From Numida meleagris (lineage: Eukaryota > Chordata > Aves > Galliformes > Numididae), in assembly GCF_002078875.1 (NCBI RefSeq), contig NC_034411.1, forward strand, positions 4,987,180 to 5,051,179: a stretch of 64,000 nucleotides of DNA, read 5' to 3'. Every line of letters begins with the position of its first letter. The stretch's first letter is position 1. This document shows positions 36,012 through 44,830 of the stretch, in pieces. The notes under the pieces are model-generated. The model was not told where the DNA came from, did not search any database, and worked only from the letters and a program-made list of their open reading frames with translations. The position numbers and the translations under genes were made by a program.

Positions 36012-37180
36012 ACACGAGATGCTACGTCTGAAAGGATTTAAAATAGTGCGGTACGTGAGCTACCATTGCCGCTGTGCTTAGGCGTGTCCTTCCCCTGCAC
36101 CGAGTGATCCGAGAACAGAATGTATACAGAACACCTTTCCGAGTCCCCTCCGCTACGGGATCTCGCTCTCTCCACTGAAGAGTGCAGCACACAGGCAGGC
36201 ATGTGTGCCCTTTGTTGCGGACATCTCGGAAGATGGAGCTGGGCACTGTCACGTTTGATTTCGTGGCCTTTGTAATCTCTCAGTTGTCAGCAGTTTGGCT
36301 CCCACCAAGAGCAGCCTGCGCAGCACTTTGGGTCACTGAGTGAATGGAGCCTCTTGACTTTGCAGAAATGAATGAAAATGCAATGAAGCTTTCCCTCGGA
36401 AAGCAGAAGAAAATGGCTGCATAGTATAATAGCAGGTTGCAAGAGAGCTTAGTGAGGGTGCTTTAGGAAGAGGGGAGCAGACTGGGTTCTGTTCCCTTCC
36501 TCCCTTCCAGAGCCGCGCCTTACACATAGGACGGGGTGGACAGGAGACTCTTGCGGTGTTTTAAAAGCAAGTAAATGGGAGAACAAACAGCTGCCACTGA
36601 GACTATTTATTCCCTTTATTTCCTTGGTGAAACCAAAGGGAGTCTCTGATGCTCCACGCTCAATGAATGCTTGTCCCATTTTTGTTGCCTGATGGGCTGT
36701 CTTTTGATACGCTGGGCAAAGCGAACAAGTGAAATATTGAAGCAGGGACAGAAAAGAAGGTGACAAAAGGAAGGACGAGTTCTAGCGAGCGAGTTAAACG
36801 ACGGGAGCTTCTGAAGTTTTGGAAAAGGCTGTTTAAAATTGCTGAGTATGAAGCAGACATCGCCTGGGTCAGCTTTGCAGCATGCCAGCGATAAACACGT
36901 GACCAATAATTCAACCCGACAGACGAAGTGTTCAAGAATACAAATAACACGAACGCTGCGCTCTGCTTTATGCACCCAAAATGCAATACGTAAGCCTGGA
37001 CCTCCCTGACAGCGTGCCTCCTGTCTCTCCCATCCGCTCATTCGGTGAGCGTCCTCCCTGTGAAAGCGCAGCCTTTCTGATCCCATTAGAGAAGAGAGGC
37101 TCTGTCTCCGCGGTCCTTTTTGCTGTCTGTGCACTCTGTGAACCGCGCTGTGCATGGGGGATTTGTTAAAGAGTTGCATT
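36012..37180. promoter_or_regulatory. CpG-retaining block, candidate hypomethylated regulatory region
   Basis: Two parts retain CpG at about the frequency expected from base composition: about 16 CpG in 36012-36265 and about 22 in 36781-37160 (counted by eye). Vertebrate bulk DNA normally shows strong CpG depletion. GC content is moderate, so this is not a classical CpG island. The longest open frame outside CR1 (187 codons, minus strand, 36616-37179) lies here. It starts MQLFNKSPMHSAVHRVHRQQ, matches no family I know, overlaps two other minus-strand frames, and is explained by the shortage of AT-rich stop codons. Likely a distal enhancer or weak alternative promoter; coding is possible but unsupported. 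Confidence 0.35.
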
Positions 37181-37751
37181 GGAACCTAGCATGTCACAGG
37201 CAGCCTTGTTGCGGATGAAATGCAGCTGACAGAAAAGCTTAGCTGCAACCGAGAGAGAGAAACAAAAAGTCATATTTTAAGGAAGATTGTGGTGCAAAAT
37301 TTTGATTATTTATTGGGCAAGAAGATAGTCGGGGCTTTGTGTTATTAGAGATTCAGTGCCTTAGGAAACTGGCAGTGAATTCAGCCTGGTGCTGCCAAAC
37401 TGTACTTCAGAATATGAAGAAGGAGAAAAAAAGCAAAACAAACAGAAAAGCCTCTATACCCTGCAGCTGCAGAGAAAATACTCAGAAACTCACTGTGACC
37501 AGAGCTGTGTTCTTGTCTTGAGTCAGCAATCAGCTTGAAGCAATACCTTTGAGAAGAGCGAACTGTGCCGGTCATTTCAATGCATGTGAGCTATGAAGTC
37601 TGACGTGTTTCACAGCAGCGAGCTCCTTTCTGTTCCTTTTTGCAAAAGCCTCAGTGTTGTTTAAGCCTCAGTATGCCGTTTAAGAATGTATGTTCTTGGG
37701 AGGGAAGAAGAGAACTAGAATGAAGGTTTGTTATAATCATTCATGTAAATT
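37181..37751. other. single-copy noncoding DNA, no gene seen
   Basis: No recognised gene or repeat. Confidence 0.65.
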
Positions 37752-37786
37752 AGAAGAAAAGAAAAAGAAAAAGGAAAAAAAAAAAG
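37752..37786 (+). repeat. purine-only tract
   Basis: 35 consecutive purines, A-rich with scattered G, ending in A11 and then GC. Low-complexity sequence; it produces the Lys/Glu-rich stretch in the overlapping short plus-strand frame. Confidence 0.9.
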
Positions 37787-40209
37787 CAACTTTTCAAACT
37801 GGGGAGAAACAGAGAAACAAGGGATATTTTCTTTGCCCACCGGAAAAAGCTTTAGTCATATCCGGACTCTTGAAAAAATCAAAACAAAACCCCCTTCTTC
37901 CCACCAACTCCTACATTCTCCGTGGTGCCATATGCCCCAGCTCACAATTACCCAGCTTTTAATGCATTCCACTTCTGCTCTGACAGCTATACAATGTACA
38001 ACAGTTGCGTAGAGTCAGAAGGCAAATCTGTGAAGCACAAAGAATCAAGAATTTGGTGATAGTTTAAAACAAATGCAGAGAACATGGAAGGAAATAACTT
38101 AAGCTGGATGCTAATGGTGTTTTCTCTTTTCTCTTTGTGTCTGTCTAAACCTGCTGTCTCAAATTGACTTAGCGCAATGAATTTCCCTTTTGGCATCGCT
38201 TCTACAGCATTTACATGGAGCAGGCTGCAGAATACACAGGATCTTGTACCTAGTGCTCATAATCACCCTGAGGAACCTGTTAATCAGTGCAACAATTGCA
38301 TGGTTATATGGCTCTCATCGTGTTTGAGCATTGGAGCTCAACTTTAGAAAAGTGCTGTAATTGCTAATAATTAGTCCTGGGTAAGCTTCACAAGGTTTAC
38401 TTAAGCCCCCTCACGTCAGATTCATATCTACAGCATATCAGAAGTATCTAAGCTGTTTAAGGATCTGGGAGGTACTATTTTGTCATTGTGTAAGGCAGAA
38501 GGCCTGCGTAGGAAAGGGCAAGGGGACTGTGAAATAATTACTCGCTCTGCATTTAATTTGAGTCAATGAAAATGCCAGAATGATTGAAGTGTTTATGCTG
38601 AAGATCAAGGAGTAAAATGGGAATGGGGTAATCAAAACCAGGGACATCTTTCTTAAGTTTTTAAATATTTCTTAGGGAGGAGATAACAGAGAACTCTGAG
38701 AGTACGGCAGGGGAGTGCTGGAAGGAAAATCGGGATCAGAGGTCACACCTGTGTGAAGCGATGGCTGGAAAATGACAAGTAAAAATAGAAAAATGCTTTG
38801 CTTGACGGTGATGAATGGGTTCCTTGACCTGCGGAGGAAGACCAGAGGTGGCTTTGCACTGTGGAGATGGTAATTTGATAGTGGCACTTAACAGGTGAAA
38901 AATTTTGCTGTTACAAGTACAGTGAAAAAAAATGACTGGTTGTAATTATGTCTGGGCACTCGTGCCCCACGCCTCCATTGCCCAGGCAGCTCTGCTTTTT
39001 GGTGCACCAGTTGTGATGCTTTCACTTTGCCACTTCTCCATACTTTGATAGGATTCTCCCAACCATTTTCTTTCCTAGCTGTCCTTGCGTAGATTTTACT
39101 TTGTGTTTACCTGTGCTTTGCTTACCTTGAGCACCGAATATTCCGCTCTGTTCAGCTGCCCCTTTCCTCTGGCACCACAGCGCTGTTCGACCGGCCCCAT
39201 AAAGTTGGGAAGTGGATGTGCAGGGCTTATAGAGCCAGTATGGCTGTAGCTGGGTCTGTACGTATGGATTCCGCAACGTGGGAGGTGGGATCAGTCAGAT
39301 CTTGCTTACACATCTCTTATATCCCAGGGGTAGGGAAACATTTGCCAACGCCCTACCACTTTGCTTCTCTGCAAGCTATGAAAGCCTAGATTCTGTCAGA
39401 TTTTTGCATACTAAGATGAAAAGCATGTTATGGGCTGCTGGCTGCTTCTGTTCAAACATGAAGCATGGATTTTGAGGTTAGCAGAGGTCTGTTTGCTTAA
39501 AAGACATTCTGAGCACGATGAATTATGAAAATGTCAATAAATGCCACATTTTAAAAGGTAATAAAATGACTATTAATGTCGAAGGCAGAGCTCCAGGCAA
39601 ACATTAACAGCAGCCTGAACCACCTACCTTTGTGTACCTTCTTCCTCCGTAGCGTGAGCATGAGGAGCTGAAGCAGCACCACACCTGAGGAGCTAGTTCT
39701 CAAAGGCCCAAATAGTCAACAGCGCTTCACAGAACCCATGTTCATAATTGTGTTACTTGCGTGTGAGTTTCAGTCCTCCTTTTCCTTTCAGGTCCCTTAA
39801 GCTTGTGTGACATGAATCCATTTCTCAAATAAAATTATCCAGTACTTTGCAATTTAGTATGGTGCAATTGATCGTGTGTTTGGGCACCACGATGCCAAGT
39901 TTTATTTTGCTTTGAAATATCGTGTACGGCAAATGGGAAAAAATAAATAGTCAAATGCCACGTTTAGCATAGTTCTCTTTTGCAATCTCCTGTAAAAATG
40001 TACCAAAGATTTCCTCTAAGGACGTGAGTTAAAAATAAATAATCTTTCCCTGCTTCGGGTCAGGGTTTAATTTCTCACCCACCCAGCCAGGAGTTACCCA
40101 GCACTTGCCAAGTTCAGATGTATATGCGCTCTCAGCACCAGCAGAGAGATTATCAGCCCAAATGACCCATGTGGGGAACGCTGATGTCCGCAGGTCTCGC
40201 CCTCCCTCT
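37787..40209. other. single-copy noncoding DNA, no gene seen
   Basis: No recognised gene or interspersed repeat. Short frames only (at most about 85 codons). Confidence 0.65.
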
Positions 40210-40470
40210 TTGCTAGACTTGAAGCCTGATTAGTGTTTAGACATCACTTTGAGATAATGATAATGTGCCTTTTAATTAGCATCAATATTTCTAATCTTTT
40301 GGGGGATAATAATGTGCTTCTTTTTTAGCCCTTGACTGTTGACAGATGGCCACTTATTAAACGTCATTAAATTCTGACATCAATCATTTTTGTGCTTTTT
40401 AAAGTACGCTCGTCATTTAAATCAAATTATATACACGGGAGGAAGGTTTTTCAGACCAGGTTGTTTAGGC
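40210..40470. promoter_or_regulatory. candidate homeodomain/PBX-type enhancer
   Basis: Within about 200 bp there are TTTTAATTAGCATCAAT (near 40271), a TGACAG word beside an E-box CAGATGG (near 40340), TTATTAAACG and CATTAAATT, and ATCAATCA (40379-40386), the reverse complement of the PBX/HOX word TGATTGAT. A GATAAT-ATAATGTGC word occurs twice (about 40253-40266 and 40305-40317). No repeat family is recognised. This is the most enhancer-like block in the window by texture, but conservation and activity are untested. Confidence 0.35.
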
Positions 40471-41049
40471 TTTGATGCAGTGCTGAAGCAGCATTTAGTG
40501 GAGGCCTTGTTTTTTAAGATGCTGGAAGCGTAATTTCAGGGGCATTGCTAACTTGTAATTTCAGTGTGTGTGTGTATATTAAAGGGGGCTGTCACGGAAG
40601 CAGCCTGAACGCTTTTCAGACAAAGCCACTACTTAAACATTTAGAAACTTGAACTTTTGAAAAGCCTGCACTCGTCTGCAGAGAACATTTAATGCATTTA
40701 CACGGGAATTCATCTCGTATGTGTTTCTGTGAACGCTGTGAAGGACTGAAGACGAATTCCTGTACGTTATTTGCAGCGATGCTTTAGAGACTCGACGCGT
40801 TCTTGGCTGGAACCTCTGGTTCGTTATTTGTGAAACTTTGTTTAATGGGCACAATTATAATCTGCATTGTGTCCTTGCTCATCTTAATAGCGGTATTAAT
40901 TTGCAGGAAGGGACAAAAATTATCTTGCAGAGTTATCAAGCAGTGTTTAGGCTTTCTGAATGCTAATTAATTCAGAGCTCAAACGCTGTACCTGCTGTCT
41001 GAAAGGCTAGCAGCTTGTATTCATCACCTGAGTGACAGCTGTTCCTTCC
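40471..41049. promoter_or_regulatory. CpG-retaining, TAAT-containing block
   Basis: About 11 CpG in 40670-40825, more than expected for such AT-leaning sequence. This is followed by GCTAATTAATTC near 40962 and CACCTGAGTGACAGCTGTTC near 41025-41045 (E-boxes plus a TGACAG word). Contiguous with the previous candidate and possibly part of the same regulatory region. A 73-codon minus frame (40633-40854) is unrecognised. Confidence 0.3.
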
Positions 41050-43145
41050 TTTTTTTTTTTTATCTCTAAAAAGAATGGGAAAGATTAACTCCTTCCGTGC
41101 TGATGATTGATTGCCACTTTGAAGTAACAGTTGCTTTTTTCGGAATTAAAATTTGCAATATTTTGTCTTTAACTGACTGCTGGTTTTGACAGCATCATAG
41201 CGAAAGGATTGGTGCTAGCACACTGTTAGAGAAATTGCTAGGAATAGCTCCAACACGCTGCTGCTTTTTCTGTGATCAGGAAAAAGAAAAGTATCTCTGA
41301 GGGTTAACGCCAGAACCAGATCCTCCGTGTAAGCTAGAGAAAGAATTAAAATAAAAAGTTAAATTAAAAAGTCAGATTTGAACATTTATAGTAAGTGAGA
41401 AATCTCAAGAATTTTCTCTTGGACTCAAATCCTTTTTTTAATGCTTAATGTCAGGGAAAACATTAATTAGTTATAATTCAATTAAATTTTCTCATGCCTA
41501 GTTAAATAAGAAAATACTAAAAACCAGTTTCATATTATGCACGCTGCATTCGAAGATCACTGAGTTATTATCTGTTAAACAAAACTCCTGTGTGCTGGGA
41601 AGAAGCGGTGGTCTTTGGCAGTGAACAGGGGCTTTGAAGGCATGCAGGTAATTTCCTTTAATCTGAGCATGAGCATCATCTGCTATAAGGCGGGTGTCCC
41701 TCTGCAGGTTGGAGAGGATTATGCAGTTTGTTTTAATGATGGATGAAGCAAGGTACAAGTACTGGATTCCATTCCTCCTTTTCCTGATAGCTCCGTGTAC
41801 CTGTAAAATCTATCCCCCCGTCCCCTCCTGTTCCCTGATAGAAGTGGTTCAGTTGTGCGACGTTTTCTTTTTGGAAACGTGAGACAAATCAACAGTTGTT
41901 CCACGTCACAGGGCTTTGCTTAAGCAGTGGTGCCAAACAGAGTTCCTTAAAGGCTTTCCATTAGTATCAGGGCACCTGCAAGTGTTTTTGCTGTTATTTG
42001 TTTTGCTATATATATATTTCAGAAATGTAGATGTACAGTGGACATGTCATAATTTTTTTTTTCCTTATCATTTTGAAGACTGTGTATCTTTAGGGGGACT
42101 TGGGGTGGACTTGCCTGATTCCTTTGGGTTTTGAATCTGCTCACATCAGTTTTTACGCATTCTGATTCAGTAAATCTCATTAAGCAGGTTTAACTTCCAC
42201 TATTCACTGCGAGTTCTGTTGACTTCAATAGCAAATTAAGCATATGTTTAAGTGTTTCTTGGAGCCTGAGGGAAAGGTGATTAACCTAAAGAACAAAGCT
42301 ACGCTCTTACAATATTTTAACTCATTAAAATCCAGTAGATTTGCTGATACTGACTCACTAAGTACTCTATTTTGAAAGCAAAACAATTACCTTGGTAGTT
42401 AGCTGGCTTTCTTGTGCAGCTTGGAATACCAACATCAGTGTACTAGCGAGGTATTTCTGATGGGGCAACACATTTCCTTTTACTTTCGACCTGCTGTTCT
42501 GCTCTTATAAATAATTAGTGATTCTAATTCCTGTTTGAGAATGCAAACTCATTATCAAAATATAAAGTTTGACACGCTTGTTTACAAAGTGTTCTTGAAA
42601 ACTGAAATCGTTTTTGAAGAAATTGCAGTCTTGTTGCAGGTTGCTCAAACATCTTCTGTTGTTACTCATTAACTTCAAAGGACGTTTTTAGCCTCCATGC
42701 TCAGGAATGATTTTTTGAAACGCATTTTTCTACCAAAAGCATGCAGCAGCTTTAGCAGCGTTACCTTAGTGGTCGTGTTAATTTATTGTGAGTTTGAGTG
42801 AGTCAAAATCATACCATGGCCAGATAGAGATGTCATTTTTGAATAAGCACGTGAGATACTGCGATGGATCCAGCAACTATTAAGAAAATGCACTGCAATA
42901 TGTAGTTCTGTCCTCAGGATGTTCTTTATTAAAAATTATCTTAACTTTTTGGAATTTAGTGATCTCTACCCAGAAGTTGTTCTTGTATTTATGTATGACA
43001 TTTGTAGGACTTCCACATGTGCCTGAGAGTAGAGAGTTGTTCTCTAACCCATAGGGAGAAAATTCTGCAGTAGCCCCGTGGTGATTCCAAAACAAGAATG
43101 TAGCTTAAGTGTTTGGGGGAACGTTGTTGTTTTTCTTGTTTTTAG
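41050..43145. other. single-copy noncoding DNA, no gene seen
   Basis: Contains T12 at 41050-41061 and a short TA run at 42007-42017. Frames at most 86 codons. No gene or repeat family recognised. Confidence 0.65.
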
Positions 43146-43371
43146 TTGACAATAAAGGAAATAAACAAACCAGGACAGGAGTGTTTGTGGAAGCTGGACG
43201 TGGCTTTGGTAGCTTCTCCAAGTTGCGGTGCTGGAGACGTTACCCACAGCAATAAAATCCAATGCATAGAATGGCTCCTGCAGTTACTGCGTGTGCAAAG
43301 TCACGAGCTAATTAAAACCTTGGAGCGAGCTATTTGGGGTCTGTAGTCTGTCTTGAGTTTCTTGAAATAAA
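43146..43371 (+). other. terminal-exon-like structure, unknown product
   Basis: A strong acceptor (TTTTTCTTGTTTTTAG, ending 43145) is followed at once by a 66-codon frame, open in the phase whose preceding stop is the TAG of the acceptor itself. The frame ends at 43346, and an AATAAA polyadenylation hexamer follows at 43366-43371. This order matches a last coding exon. The predicted residues include an amphipathic C-terminal stretch (IEWLLQLLRVQSHELIKTLE). I know no matching protein. No upstream partner exon is identifiable, so it may be chance or a lncRNA last exon. Confidence 0.18.
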
Positions 43372-43485
43372 TCTGTGTGATAAAGCTGAATAATTGTTGC
43401 TGCTGTGGTGTTAAAACTTACGATGATTCAGTCTCGGTGTGTTCTCTGAGTCAGACCCAGGAACCATCGAGTCTGCTGACTTGTG

Positions 43486-43670
43486 TTTGCTTCTTGACCT
43501 TTTGGCAAAGATCAAGTGGAGCATATGTTTTTATCAGTTTAATATCTGTTATGTCCTCAACTTGAGGATTTTATATTAAATGAGTTTGGGGACTGGGAAA
43601 TGTACTAGGAGCTTACACCATGCTCTCCATGCGTGAAGCTGGCTATTGCTGTTTCTAGAATGCTGTGAAA
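43486..43670 (+). pseudogene. U2 small nuclear RNA pseudogene
   Basis: About 185 bp align end to end with U2 snRNA (about 188 nt), the spliceosomal RNA that pairs with the intron branch site. Clear shared blocks are CTTTTGGCAAAGATCAAGTG (43499-43518; one change from U2), TTATCAGTTTAATATCTG (43531-43548), the stem-loop II-like CCTCAACTTGAGG, TATATTAAATG, CTAGGAGCTT, and the 3' CTGG-TATTGC and TCTAGAA region. By eye roughly four in five positions agree in the first 110 nt, fewer towards the 3' end. The branch-point-recognition GTAGTA has become GGAGCA and the Sm-site ATTTTTGG has become AGTTTGGG, so it should not assemble a working snRNP. There are no obvious U2 promoter elements to its left. 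An A-rich stretch follows directly (43668-43684), suggesting retrotransposition of an adenylated RNA; I see no clear target-site duplication. Confidence 0.9.
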
Positions 43671-43684
43671 AAGAAGAAAAAAAA
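43668..43684 (+). repeat. A-rich tail of the U2 pseudogene
   Basis: AAAAAGAAG followed by A8, joined to the end of the U2-like sequence. Probably a decayed poly(A) tail from RNA-mediated insertion. CR1 does not normally use poly(A) tails, so if this is a tail another machinery or an atypical event may be involved. Confidence 0.5.
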
Positions 43685-44499
43685 TTAACAAGTCCCCAAA
43701 TGACCATAAATGAGCGTGAAGGGAAGAGCAGGAACAGAGCAAGCATAGATTACGGTGCTCTAAAGTTTTCTCTTAATCTCTGCTTATTTTCAGCTCAGAG
43801 GTTTCCCTTAACCTCAGTAAATCCTCTTAAAAAACAAACAAACAAATAACCACTTCTGGCTGCATTTTAGCTTTGTGTTCATTGTCTTCTCAATTCATAT
43901 TCATAACTATTTTGTAGTGTCCAAACTTGGAACATCAGATTATATCTTCAAGGTGGGGCTTGCCTTTGTGCTTAGAGGACCCAGTGTGCCTGCACTCTGT
44001 CTCATCCCCATTGAGGAGCGAGTTGCTGCATCGTCATTGCTGTTGATCTTTGCTGACCACTCTTACAGGTGCTGTTTTTCTGAGGAAAAAAAAAAAGAGA
44101 GAGAAAAAAGAACAATTGGTAATAGCTCCAAAATCCCAAAGAAACATACTGCATCATAGTGCAATATGGGGTGACACTGCATCCGATTAAAGACCATTGG
44201 AAAGAAATAGATGTGATCGATACCTTTGAGGAAACAGTGCTGCCACAAGCGTTTAAAACTTACTCTGAAGCACGTGGAAAGCAATGGAGAGGCAGTGTTG
44301 ACTCAAACATTTCGGATTGATTAAGTACCAGCTTATGCCATTTTATGCCCTGTTATAAACTGCAGGTCCAGAACTGCTCCTACGTGCAGGAATCAGTGGG
44401 TGGCTAACCCGAGCTGTTCTTATTTGGCCTGTGACATAGTTACTGCGAGGTCTATGTAATGCAGCAGGTGATGACAAGCAGGCTTTATAACATCTTTTG
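43685..44499. other. single-copy noncoding DNA, no gene seen
   Basis: Contains an A/C tract with AAAC units (43829-43848) and an A/G-rich patch at about 44083-44110. Short frames on both strands are unrecognised. Confidence 0.65.
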
Positions 44500-44830
44500 A
44501 AACAGAATCAAGCCACTAAATGACAAGTGAAAGTGACAGGGTGAAAATTGGAAGTTGCATTAGAAGTAAAATGAATTCCACTCCATTAGGGAGCGATCGC
44601 AGTCCTTTCTGGGTGACGTTAGAATTTGACCTTCTAGGGATTTCTTACTAGGTATGCGAGGTAACCCAGAAAGGAGGTACCCGTGTCACTGTAAATCAGT
44701 GTCCCCCTGTTAAGTCTCATTACCTGGCCACCTTCAGTTTTAAATTATTTGACCTGCCCTGGTTAATAAATGGACTATATAGAGAAGTTGATTTGCTGTG
44801 ACATTTTTGGTGGTGGGTTGGATACTGAAT
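44500..44830. promoter_or_regulatory. candidate conserved element
   Basis: Single-copy block with no repeat similarity. It has clustered words such as CATTACCTGG, GACAAGTGAAAGTGACAGG and GGTTAATAAATGG, plus a GCGATCGC palindrome at about 44593-44600. Texture suggests a conserved noncoding element; not testable from one sequence. Confidence 0.2.

Noticed and set aside
41690..41705. GGCGGGTGTCCCTCT resembling part of 7SK RNA
   Set aside because: Only about a dozen bases agree and no neighbouring 7SK segment is present.
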